Under the pieces are notes generated by a model. The model was given only the letters and a program-made list of their open reading frames with translations. It was not told where the DNA came from and made no database searches. A stretch of 64,000 nucleotides of DNA from Promicromonospora sukumoe. GTDB taxonomy: Bacteria > Actinomycetota > Actinomycetes > Actinomycetales > Cellulomonadaceae. Location of the stretch: the NCBI RefSeq assembly GCF_014137995.1, contig NZ_JACGWV010000001.1:1860001-1924000 (forward strand), written 5' to 3'. Each line of letters opens with the position of its first letter. The first letter of the stretch is position 1. Shown here in pieces: positions 33,351 to 42,300 of the stretch. Position numbers and translations under genes: made by a program.

Positions 33351-34109
33351 ATGGCAGAGAACCTGACCGGCACGGTCGCACTGGTCACCGGCGCGTCCAG
33401 CGGTATCGGCCACGCAACCGCCCGGCACCTGGCAGCGTCTGGCGCCGCCGTCGCCCTGGTCGCCCGCCGCAAGGACCGGCTCGAAGACCTGGCCGCGCAG
33501 ATCCGCACCGAAGGCGGCACCGCGCTGACCATCGGCGCGGACCTGACCGATCCGGTCGCGGCCGCGGCGGCGGTCGAGCGCACCGTGACCGAGCTGGGCC
33601 GCCTCGACACGGTCGTGAACGCGGCCGGCCTCATGATCAACGGCCCCACCGAAGAACTGTCGCTGGACGACTGGGACCGCATGGTCGACATCAACCTGCG
33701 TGGCCTGCTGAACGTGACCAAGCCCGCGATCGGCCACCTGTTGGCCGCCACCGGGACCAGCCCCCGGAAGGTCGCCGACCTGGTGAACATCTCTTCAGTC
33801 GCCGGGCGGTTCGCCGCCGTGGGCACCGCGGGCTACAACGCGACCAAGTTCGGAGTGACCGCGTTCACCGAGGCGCTGCGGCAGGAGTACGCCAAGCGCC
33901 ACCTGCGCGCCTCGGTCGTCGAGCCCGGCCGGGTAGAAACCGAGCTGTTCGATCACCACGAGGGCGAGGCGGAGGGCTTCACCGCCATGTTCGGGCAGAT
34001 CGAGTACCTCCAGCCCGAGAACATCGCCGAGGCCGTGGCCTACATCGTCACCAACCCGCGCCACGTCGCGGTCAACGAGATCGTCATCCGCCCCACCGAA
34101 CAGGCCTGA
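33351..34109 (+). CDS. Short-chain dehydrogenase/reductase (SDR)
   Basis: A 252-residue classical SDR: cofactor motif TGASSGIG near the N-terminus, NAAG, the active-site Ser in NISSVAG, and YNATK with catalytic Tyr and Lys. The basic residues ARRK after the second beta strand suggest NADP(H) preference. The C-terminal PGRVETELFDHHEGE and NPRHVAVNEIVIRPTEQ are typical of the YdfG/serine dehydrogenase-like group. GAGAGGGA precedes the ATG. It probably belongs with the XRE/MmyB regulator of the opposite strand. Confidence 0.92.
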   Translation: MAENLTGTVALVTGASSGIGHATARHLAASGAAVALVARRKDRLEDLAAQIRTEGGTALTIGADLTDPVAAAAAVERTVTELGRLDTVVNAAGLMINGPTEELSLDDWDRMVDINLRGLLNVTKPAIGHLLAATGTSPRKVADLVNISSVAGRFAAVGTAGYNATKFGVTAFTEALRQEYAKRHLRASVVEPGRVETELFDHHEGEAEGFTAMFGQIEYLQPENIAEAVAYIVTNPRHVAVNEIVIRPTEQA

Positions 34110-34290
34110 CACGCGCGCAGCCGACCCGGGCCGCTGCGGCCGAACCTGAACCGAGAAGAACCACCAAGTCCGGCAGACTGTGGGGCAACACCTCCCTGAT
34201 GACCCGAGGCACGCGTTGACTGGGCGCCGCAATCGTGGCGACCCACTGTCGCCGAACGCCGCGCCCTGTCGTTGAACCGGCAGGACGGTT

Positions 34291-34704
34291 CTAGGGCTTC
34301 AGGTCACGACGAGGCTCGTAGTTCATGGCTGCGCGAGCCAAGCGGGCGAGGATCGCTTCGGTGGTCACGGTGCTGACCGACCAGGTGGCCAGCAGGTGCG
34401 CAGCCGTGATCGTGCCCAGGTCGGCGGCGATGACGAGCTGGTGGCGGCGCAGGACGTTGCGGTGCCGAGCCGGCCAGGTCAGAGACTCCAGCTCGAACGA
34501 CGGCGGCAGCGTCGGGAACAACAGATACAACGGTGTGGTGACCTGCTGCTCGATCGCACGGCGCGCTATCGAGACCGAGAGCTGGTTCACCTCTGGGGCG
34601 CTGAGACGGCCCAGGGCCGCGCGTTCCTCTGGTGCCAGTTCGAGCCAGGGGAACGCGCTAGCCCAGCGAGTTGCGTCCAGGGTGTAGGAGGTTGTGTGGT
34701 TCAT
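34291..34704 (-). CDS. Hypothetical protein, intact sister of the 13.7 kb pseudogene
   Basis: A 137-residue cytoplasmic protein: LDATRWASAFPWLELAPEERAALGRLSAPEVNQLSVSIARR, then LFPTLPPSFELESLTWPARHRNVLRRHQLVIAADLGTITAAHLLATWSVSTVTTEAI. No known domain is recognised; the second half is helical with a helix-turn-helix-like spacing, which is not enough to claim DNA binding. It shares about 44 bases of leader and an upstream dyad with the frameshifted copy at 13681-14036, so this is the functional copy of the pair. Confidence 0.75.
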   Translation of the reverse strand: MNHTTSYTLDATRWASAFPWLELAPEERAALGRLSAPEVNQLSVSIARRAIEQQVTTPLYLLFPTLPPSFELESLTWPARHRNVLRRHQLVIAADLGTITAAHLLATWSVSTVTTEAILARLARAAMNYEPRRDLKP

Positions 34705-34777
34705 CGGTGGTGTCCACTCCGGTCGGTTTGGTCCACCTCACCAGAAGGACATCTCGATCACGCTTCGATCCGGGATC

Positions 34778-34803
34778 TTTCACCCGATCCAGAGGGGGTG
34801 AAA
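34778..34803. promoter_or_regulatory. Dyad upstream of the 34.3 kb gene
   Basis: TTTCACCC (34778-34785) and GGGTGAAA (34796-34803) form a perfect 8-bp inverted repeat, 74 bases before the start at 34704. It matches the dyad at 14113-14136 in sequence, orientation and distance, although the bases between dyad and leader differ, which favours a selected operator. Confidence 0.5.
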
Positions 34804-34914
34804 TTCCGCTTGGGGCCTGGTCGGGTCGAGCCGCGGACCGTCCCCGCTGCGTCCAGTTCGCCGCGGTCCTGACATCCTTGGTCGCGTCCTGGACCGGCCG
34901 TGAGGAGGAGTTCG

Positions 34915-35370
34915 ATGAGCAACCTGTCTGCGCCGCTGCCCGCGAACAATCCGTGCGGGTCGTGCCCTTACCGGCGCAATGTGCCCTCGGGGGTGTGGGA
35001 CGCCTCGGAGTACGAAAAGCTGCCCCGGTACGACGCGGCGACGACAGACCAGCCAGCCCGGCTGTTCTTGTGCCATCAGCAGGACGGGCGGATCTGCGCG
35101 GGCTGGGCCGGCTGCCACGACATGGACCACAACCTGGCCGCTCGCGTCGCGGTCCTGGACGGCCAGCTCACGCCCGACGAGCACCAGCAGCTCCTGGACT
35201 ACACGACGGACGTGCCGCTGTTCGACAGCGGCCAGGATGCCGCCGACCACGGACGGGCCGACGAGAGCAACCCGGGGCAGCGAGCCCGGCAGATGGCGCG
35301 CAAGCTTCGACACCGCCAGAAGCTCCAGGCCCAAGATGCCGGTCCCAGCGTGGAGCTCGACCAGATCTGA
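34915..35370 (+). CDS. DUF6283 family protein
   Basis: A 151-residue protein with the DUF6283 pattern: CGSCPYRRNVPSGVWDASEYEKLPRYDAAT, then LFLCHQQDGRICAGWAGCHDMDHNLA. The conserved Cys and His residues (CxxC, CHQ, C-GW-GCH) look like a metal site. These proteins are common in actinobacterial phages, plasmids and islands and have no established function. GAGGAGG lies just before ATG 34915. The presence of this gene supports a mobile origin for the region. Confidence 0.85.
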   Translation: MSNLSAPLPANNPCGSCPYRRNVPSGVWDASEYEKLPRYDAATTDQPARLFLCHQQDGRICAGWAGCHDMDHNLAARVAVLDGQLTPDEHQQLLDYTTDVPLFDSGQDAADHGRADESNPGQRARQMARKLRHRQKLQAQDAGPSVELDQI

Positions 35371-35454
35371 CGACCGAAGCGGCCCTGTGCCCAGCCCTCG
35401 ATCCGCGCGTGCCAGGTCATGCTTCACACGCCCTCACCGTGGCACGGGTGGCGG

Positions 35455-36021
35455 CTAGTCGATCGCTGGCGCCGGTAGCTTCTGCACTTGCGGCGGCCAC
35501 CCGAGGACCGGCAGCCACGGTCCGACCGAGGCAATGAACCACATCTCTTGCTCGTGGCTGAGCAGCAGCACGAGTGGGCGGCCCGCTGCACCGAGGCGGG
35601 AATGATGCAAGCTGCCGTCGCCCAGGAGGTCGGCTGCGCGGAGGATGGGTACGGCCTCGATGCCTGGTGCGACGGTGCGAGGCCGAGACTCAGCGGCGAG
35701 CTCTTCCCCGAGGAGCGCACCGAGCGCCTCGACGACGAAGCGACGCGTCATGCTCCACATGTGCGGGAAGAGGGCGTTGTCGTCCCCGACCGGGCCGACG
35801 AGAAAGTCGACCAGTTCGTCCCGCGTCAATGACTCCGCCACTGGCTCGTTGAGCGTGTCCGGGGCGGAGGAGATCCAGCGCTGCACGAACCAGCGCCGCA
35901 GCGTCATGCTCAGCTCGTACCACGACTGCGAGTCATCAGATTCGACCACGCGGTTGATCCAGACCAACGCCGTAGCGGAGGGACTGTCAGCGCTCGCCAG
36001 CGCTTGCAGATCAACGTTCAT
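35455..36021 (-). CDS. Hypothetical protein
   Basis: A 188-residue soluble protein: helical first half (TALVWINRVVESDDSQSWYELSMTLRRWFVQRWI...LTRDELVDFLVG) and a more beta-rich second half ending RPLVLLLSHEQEMWFIASVGPWLPVLGWPP. The last segment has the look of a small alpha+beta domain of the kind seen in contact-dependent or plasmid-borne proteins, but I do not recognise the family. It stands alone on the minus strand. Confidence 0.65.
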   Translation of the reverse strand: MNVDLQALASADSPSATALVWINRVVESDDSQSWYELSMTLRRWFVQRWISSAPDTLNEPVAESLTRDELVDFLVGPVGDDNALFPHMWSMTRRFVVEALGALLGEELAAESRPRTVAPGIEAVPILRAADLLGDGSLHHSRLGAAGRPLVLLLSHEQEMWFIASVGPWLPVLGWPPQVQKLPAPAID

Positions 36022-36205
36022 GGCAACTCAGCGTGGCATTCATCCGAGACCACATCGCCGGCCGGTGCGGGTGATTTGCGCGCCTGGCGGTCGCGGAGCC
36101 CGGCCGGAGAACCAGGAGTACTGGCGTATGCACTGGCAGGGGGACCCCATGGGGCTGAGCGATCGTTCACGCGCGATACCGCGCTAGTCGAGTCTGGCGT
36201 GTCGC

Positions 36206-36736
36206 CTAGGTTTCCGGCAGGGCTGGTCGAGGCCAGGATGGCCAGGCCTCGATGACGGGGCCGAGCACCATTTCCTCGCGCTCGAAGTGTTGCCGTAGCC
36301 ATGTGCCCAGGTCGTCGAGTGCCACGGCGAGGCGTGCGAGCGCTATCGAAGCATCGCCCGGACTGCCCGCGGCGAGCAGCGTGGTCTCGATGCGTTCGAG
36401 CATTCCGTCTAGTTCCTGATGGTCCGCATGCAGGTGCTCGACAAGGCTGGTCAGGTGAGGGGCTGCAACGCGCACCGGCGGCAGCACGATCGTGTCCTCC
36501 AGATCGTGGTGCTCACGAAGCAGGCGGCACAGAACCAGCAGGTCCTGCCGAGTTCGGATGAGCAAGCTCATCCGTCGCAGCGCCGCCAGACGCGGTAGGG
36601 GGCTGTCGGCGGTGACGCTTCCGGCCGAGTCCACCAGCGATCTGCATGCCTGAAGGTCGCGCAGGATCAGAGAATGCGCGGCGTGTAGTTCGCGCAACAG
36701 CGGATTGGGGGCTGTCGTGTCGTGGTGCGCTGTCAT
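36206..36736 (-). CDS. Hemerythrin-domain protein
   Basis: A 176-residue four-helix protein with the iron-ligand pattern of hemerythrins: an early His in LREL-HAAHSLI, HHDLEDTIVLPP, HLHADHQELDGML and HFEREEMVLGPVI. The domain would hold a non-haem di-iron site that binds O2 or takes part in iron/NO handling. It is cytoplasmic and monocistronic. With the GAF kinase, USP and MHYT protein it adds to the gas- and stress-sensing theme of the window. Confidence 0.9.
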   Translation of the reverse strand: MTAHHDTTAPNPLLRELHAAHSLILRDLQACRSLVDSAGSVTADSPLPRLAALRRMSLLIRTRQDLLVLCRLLREHHDLEDTIVLPPVRVAAPHLTSLVEHLHADHQELDGMLERIETTLLAAGSPGDASIALARLAVALDDLGTWLRQHFEREEMVLGPVIEAWPSWPRPALPET

Positions 36737-37271
36737 CGTGCTCTGCTCTCAAGGACGGCCAGTTCGCGCCAGTCCAGGACTGGCCAGTGGTGCATCCGCA
36801 TCTCGGGAAGCAGGGATGCTCGCCGCTCGAACCGTGGGCCGCGTATGCTTCCGCATCGGGTGGCCAGGGTGAATCTTGACGCTTGAACTGGAACGAGCGT
36901 ATCGGCGAGTCGCCGGCCTCTCTCGCTGAAACAGGCCGGTCGCGTTCCTGAACGCAGGTGGATTTCACCTGACGAAACAGATTGCCGTGTTCAGCGCTGG
37001 CCGAAACCTCCATCGCGAGAGCCAAGAAGAACCCGTGCCGGTCGGCTGCGCTGCGGCACAGCATGCCCAGGCGGGACCGAGTGTGCGGGCTCCGGCGACC
37101 ACGAGTCCGGGAACTGGCCGCCCTGCGGGCCTCACAGACGGAGCCCCGCCGTCCTGGACATCCGGATGCGGGTGAACATTCCCGCGCCATTCATAAATCG
37201 GTAGAAGTAGTGTGATTATTATCGAGCGTGTCGAAATCGGACAGTTCTGCGCGGGGAGGGGACGGTTCAGC
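36737..37271. other. Upstream region of the second sigma fusion
   Basis: No gene is seen in these 535 bases. The last part (37185-37225, CATTCATAAATCGGTAGAAG...GTGATTATTATCG) is clearly AT-richer than its surroundings and probably holds the promoter of the downstream gene. A small dyad CAGGTG-GATTT-CACCTG lies at 36955-36971. Confidence 0.4.
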
Positions 37272-38765
37272 GTGGGCACTGGTGATGCCCGGATCGACGA
37301 CTGGGTGGTGCACCGGCCGAACGTGGTGCGCTCCGTCGCGGCCCGCGTGCCCGGTATCGACGCCGAGGAGGCCACCAGCCGAGCCCTGGAGAAGATGGTC
37401 CGCATCGTCTCCACCGGCGGCACCATCGACGACCCCGCCCCCTACTGGCGCAGGGCCGCCGTCAACGAGGCCATCTCGATGACCCGTGAGGCGGGCCGCG
37501 CCCGACCCGTCGAGGACGACACCCTCGACGGACTCACGCCTCCCGTGCAGGGCGCCGAGCTCGACGCCGAACGCGAGGCGGACGTCAGCATGCTCCGCTC
37601 GGCGCTGTCCGACCTGGCCGACGACGACCGCAAGATCCTGCTCGACCGCCACGTCCACGACATGGCGGTCACCGACATCGCGGGCGACCTCGGCGTACGC
37701 CCGCACGCGGTGACGATGCGGCTGCGCCGGGCCGAGGAACGCCTCGCCGGCGCGTTCGCCGCCGCCCACGCCCAGGCCGTCAACGAGCCCGAGTGCCGCA
37801 CCACCCGTGCCGCCATGCACGACTACCTCAAGGGCCGCCTCCTGCCGCGCAGGCAGCGGCGCCTGGAGGTCCACATGGACGGCTGCACCGAGTGCACCCG
37901 GGCGTTCATCGACGTGCGCGAGGTGTCCTGGATGCTCCGCGACCTGGGACAGCACCTCATCGCCGGCGGGCTGCTCAGCACCGGCGCCGCTGCCGGGGCC
38001 GCGGGCGCGGCGGGCGCCGCGAAGCCGCGCTCGTTCGGCAAGAAGGAGACCGCCGTCGCGGCGGGCGTGCTGGCCGCGCTCGCCATCGGCAGCGGGGCCG
38101 CGGCCCTGATCGTGAACCAGCTCGGCGACCCGCCGATCCAGGCCGTCGAGGATGCCGGCGCGGCCGGTGACGGTTCCGGGGCAGGCGGCGGAGCCGGGTC
38201 CGGCGCGGGTGGCGGGGGCGGCGACGCCGGTGGCTCGCCGTCCACGTCGGAGGATCCGTCGACGGACGAGAAGCCGCCGTCGATCCCGCCCGCCGACCCG
38301 CAGCCGCGTCCCGCCACCACGCCGAAGGAGGACGGGACGACCACGCCCGCCGACGCGGCGCCCGTGGTGGCCGAGCCGGCACCCGCTCCGGACACCGAGG
38401 CCCCCAGCGGCTCCGGCGGTTCCGGCGGTTCCGGCGGTTCCGGCGGGGACTCCGGCCCGGACTCCGGCTCCGGGTCGAACCCGGGCGGTGGCTCGGGCAC
38501 GCCGGAGGAACCGGAGCAGCCTCAGCAGCCCGAGGAACCGCCGACCGATCCCGAGCCCCCGGTGGAACCGCCGGAGGTCCCGGAGGAGCCCCCGGCGACG
38601 ACACCGGGTGTCGGGACCGCGCTGAGCGAGCTGCTCGCCAGCCTCGGGCTCGAGGGCCTGCCCGGGATCGATCTCGCGACGACCACCCTGGACGAGATCT
38701 GGCAGCTGCTCTTCGGCACGTTCTCGACCGTGCCCGACGAGACAGATCCGGCGACCGGGGACTGA
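37272..38765 (+). CDS. Sigma factor / zf-HC2 anti-sigma / membrane fusion with long Gly-Pro tail
   Basis: A 497-residue protein from GTG 37272, which has GGGGAGGGG upstream; an in-frame GTG at 37212 is possible. Residues about 5-165 form a divergent ECF sigma with region 4 (LADDDRKILLDRHVHDMAVTDIAGDLGVRPHAVTMRLRRAEERL). Residues about 176-230 form a zf-HC2 finger (PECRTTRAAMHDYLKGRLLPRRQ...HMDGCTECTRAF). A membrane helix follows (about 263-283, VAAGVLAALAIGSGAAALIV). The rest is an extracytoplasmic low-complexity Gly/Ser then Pro/Glu tail, including tandem GSG repeats coded by TCCGGCGGT units, and a short folded end (TALSELLASLGLEGLPG). It joins sigma, anti-sigma and wall-spanning parts in one chain. 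The next gene is a wall-anchored protein. Confidence 0.85.
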   Translation: MGTGDARIDDWVVHRPNVVRSVAARVPGIDAEEATSRALEKMVRIVSTGGTIDDPAPYWRRAAVNEAISMTREAGRARPVEDDTLDGLTPPVQGAELDAEREADVSMLRSALSDLADDDRKILLDRHVHDMAVTDIAGDLGVRPHAVTMRLRRAEERLAGAFAAAHAQAVNEPECRTTRAAMHDYLKGRLLPRRQRRLEVHMDGCTECTRAFIDVREVSWMLRDLGQHLIAGGLLSTGAAAGAAGAAGAAKPRSFGKKETAVAAGVLAALAIGSGAAALIVNQLGDPPIQAVEDAGAAGDGSGAGGGAGSGAGGGGGDAGGSPSTSEDPSTDEKPPSIPPADPQPRPATTPKEDGTTTPADAAPVVAEPAPAPDTEAPSGSGGSGGSGGSGGDSGPDSGSGSNPGGGSGTPEEPEQPQQPEEPPTDPEPPVEPPEVPEEPPATTPGVGTALSELLASLGLEGLPGIDLATTTLDEIWQLLFGTFSTVPDETDPATGD

Positions 38766-38929
38766 TGGCCGGGCCATCTTCTACAAGGCTCTTGGCGTCT
38801 TAGGTACTGCACCGGCCGAGGTCATCAGGCTGAGCCGACGCGAAGCGTGGACCCAGCGCAGACGGGCGCGGGAGTCGCGCCTCGCACCGACAGTGCGTTC
38901 CCGGTCGCCGCTGTCCGATCGGACGGGCG

Positions 38930-39022
38930 CGCGACGTGCCCGAGCCTGGCATCCACGACACCCTCTTCGCGCTCGGCGGCGATTCGTTCGCCTTGCTCAA
39001 GGCCGTACGACGCTCGGGCCTC
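38930..39022 (+). pseudogene. Remnant of a peptidyl/acyl carrier domain
   Basis: The frame reads PEPGIHDTLFALGGDSFALLKAVRRSGL, the unmistakable core of a phosphopantetheine-carrier (T) domain with the attachment Ser at 38984-38986. The match covers about 30 codons; the helices before and after are missing and the frame closes soon after. No adenylation, condensation or ketosynthase domain is nearby, so this is debris from an NRPS or similar gene. Confidence 0.6.
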
Positions 39023-39381
39023 ACCCCTGGCCATCGTGGAGCTCTGCTGGTGTGTGGCCGTCCGCCCTACCCTCCCTGACCAGAGCGACGGCGGCAGTGC
39101 ACCGAGCGGTGCATCTGGGCTCAGCCGCGCCTGCAGCAGTGGTGCGTTGCGTCGAGTCGGTGGGACTTTTGCGGGTTCCGGTCGCCCGACTGAAGCAGTT
39201 CCCACAGAATTCATCTCGGCGGTATGTCGATCGACGCGACAGATTTCACAACTAGACGAGTTGTGTCGGCGTGGCAATGGGCAATGGACCGCCCAGCCAG
39301 GCCGGAGAACGGCTATTTGCCTGAAATCCGTAGAGCAGATATCGGCGGGGAATGTCCGTGAGCGTAGGGGGAACCGTAAGC
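39023..39381. other. Upstream region of the LAxTG surface protein
   Basis: No gene is supported here. It includes the inverted repeat listed at 39247-39265 and moderately AT-rich sequence that may carry the promoter. Confidence 0.4.
39247..39265. promoter_or_regulatory. Inverted repeat upstream of the surface protein gene
   Basis: CACAACT (39247-39253) and AGTTGTG (39259-39265) are perfect 7-bp repeats separated by AGACG, about 120 bases before the gene start. It may be an operator or an mRNA hairpin. Confidence 0.35.
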
Positions 39382-42300
39382 ATGCGTCAGAGGCAACTCA
39401 ACCGAAACCGTCGGACTCGGGCGTCCGGGGCGATCCTGCTGGTGGCAGCTCTCCTCTGCTCCCTCTTGCCGCTCCTTTCAACAGCACCGCCTGCTGCGGC
39501 AGCGACGAATGCGAACTGTTCGACGGCGGACGAAGGGTCGGGCCGCTATGCGTCGACTTTGTGCTGGTTCGATTTCTCTGGCTATGACCCGGCGCAAGCC
39601 ATGAGCGCGGAAGGCCAGGACGTGTCGGTCGCCCTTCCCGGTGGATCCACACTGACGTTCATTCTCAAGGCATCGGGCGGGCAGGTCCGGGGAGATTCCT
39701 TCCCAACATATTCAGCGGCATATCTCGGTAACGGCTCCTACACCGGTGTCGGCGGGCGCCCTGCCCTGTACCAAACGGGGAATAGCACCACCTCGGACCT
39801 CGTCCTGAGCAGAATTGCTCTCACGACAGCCGGGGGCGAACGGTCCACCGCTTTCTCGCTCGTCGGCGCGGACGCCGAGAGCACGGACGCGAACGAATCG
39901 ATCGCCTGGAATTCCAGCGACCCCCTGTACTCGCTCACTGCGGAGGCAGGCGGCGCGGGTATCGGAAATGCGTGTGCTCGCGGGTACTCGGGGCTCGGCA
40001 CGCGCACCGTCACCTGCTCCGGCGCGGGCAGTGCCAGAAAGACCGGCACGGCGATCGTCGCCAGCCAGGCTCCGGACACCTTCAGCCAGCGCATGGTGGG
40101 AGGAGGCCGTCAGGCCGTCGCCTTCGGTGTGCTCCTGTCGCGGATCGAGCTGGACAAGGAAGTCGGCTCCCGTTTTACCGGGGACGCCTTCGAGGTGGCC
40201 ATCAGCGACGAGGCGGGCAACCGGCTGTTCGATGCGTCGACCGGCCCCACCGGGACCTCGGCGACCACCGGGCAGCAGACGGTCCTCACCACGGACCGGG
40301 GCGCCACCTTCCGGTTCTCCGAGCGAGCCACCAGCGGCACCCTCGACCGGTACGACGAGACCTGGTCGTGCACACGCAACGGTCAGGACGATCCGACGCT
40401 GCCCAGCGGCCGCGAGGTCGGTCCCGCGGCCGACGTGCACCTGGGCATCGGCGACTTCGTGTCGTGCACGATCACAAACACCGCCAAGCCCACCAGCCTC
40501 CTGCTGCAGAAGCGGTCTGGTGACCCGGACGACGTGAACGTCAACGGGCTGCCCGACGTCGGTGACCTCGTCCGGTACACGTTCGACGTCACCAACACCG
40601 GCGACCTGCCTGTCGAGGCGATCACCGTCGACGACCCGAAGATCGGCACCGTTACGTGCCCTGCGGGAACGCTGGAGCTGGGGGAGACGGTGACCTGCAC
40701 CGCCGACGAGCTGTACACCGTGACCGCTGAGGACCAGGCGGACGGCTCGGTCGACAACACCGCGACGGCCTCCGGCACCACCGAAGGCACCGAAGACCCG
40801 GTGACCTCCAACGAGTCCTCCACGACGACACCGCTGACCGCCGCCGAGCCGGCGATCGCCCTGACGAAGATCGCGACGCCGCACGACGAAGCGTCGTTCG
40901 TGGTGGACCAAGAGATCGCCTACAGCTTCGTCGTGACCAACACCGGCAATGTCCCGCTCGATGACGTGACCGTCGATGAGGCCGCGTTCTCCGGCACTGG
41001 CGACCTCTCCGCCATCGACTGCCCCGGGACGCGGCTCGAGCCGGACCGCTCGATGACCTGCACCGCCACGTACACGCTGACCCAGGGCGACATCGACGCC
41101 ACACGCGTCACGAACACGGCGCAGGCCACCGGCAGGCCGGTCGGGGGTGGTGACCCGGTGAGCGCCGACGACAGTGCCGAGATCCCTGGCGTGGCGGACC
41201 CGCTGATCGGCCTGGAGAAGTCGGTCGAACCTGAGACGGCCCGCGCCGCGGGGGAGACGGTCGAGTACACCTTCCACGTCATCAACCAGGGCAACATCAC
41301 GCTCACCGACCCGCAGGTGACCGAGACCGCGTTCACGGGCACCGGTGAAGCGCCCACCGTGAGCTGCCCCGCCGGCCCGCTCCCGCCTGGGGCGGCCGTG
41401 GACTGCACCGCCCTGTACACGCTGACCCAAGACGACGTCGATGCCGGCGTCGTCGACAACGCCGCGACAGCCACCGCGACACCCAGCGCCGGTGATCCAC
41501 CGGTCTCTGAGGAGTCCACGGCCCGGGTGACGATCCCGGAGACGAACACCGGCATCACGATCCTCAAGTCTGCCGACACAAGCACCTACACGGAGATCGG
41601 GCAGACCGTCACCTACACCTTCGAGGTCACCAACACCGGCAACCGGTCGCTGGACGACGTCGTGGTCGAGGACACGCAGTTCACCGGTAGCGGAGAACTT
41701 GCCGACGTCGTGTGCCCCGCACGGACCCTCGGCGGCGGTGCGTCGATGAGCTGTTCGGCCACCTACGAGATCACGCAGGCAGACCTCGACGCGGGCACCG
41801 TCTACAACGCGGCGACCGCCTCCGGGACACCCACCGGCGCGACCGACCCGATCAGCACCGCACCGAGCGACGTCACCATCACCGCTGAGCAGCAGGCAGC
41901 CATCAGTCTCGTCAAGACGGCCGACCCGACCCAGGCCTCGCAGGGCGACCAGATCCAGTACGTCTTCCGGGTGACGAACACCGGCAACGTGACGCTCGCG
42001 GACCCGCGCATCGACGAGACGGAGTTCTCGGGCACCGGTGAGCTCAGCGATGTGAGCTGCCCGACGGGCCCGTTGGCGCCCGGCGCATCCGTCGACTGCA
42101 CGGGTTCCTACACCGTGACTGCCGCCGACCGCACCGCAGAGATCGTCGAGAACACCGCTGTGGCGACGGCGCGGCCACCCGTAGGCGTGGACCCGCCCCG
42201 TTCGAACGAGTCGTCGGCGTCCGTGCGGATCCTCAACCCGGCGATCGCTCTGGAGAAGGCCGCGGACCGCACCGGCCTGAGCGTCGATGACACCATCACC

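Noticed and set aside
38412..38450. Short tandem repeat taken as a possible CRISPR or regulatory repeat
   Set aside because: The TCCGGCGGT units are in frame and encode the Gly-Ser linker of the sigma fusion; there are no spacers.
37191..38777. A 528-codon minus-strand frame opposite the sigma fusion
   Set aside because: Low-complexity Gly/Arg composition produced by the antisense of Pro/Gly codons; the sigma and zinc-finger motifs are on the other strand.
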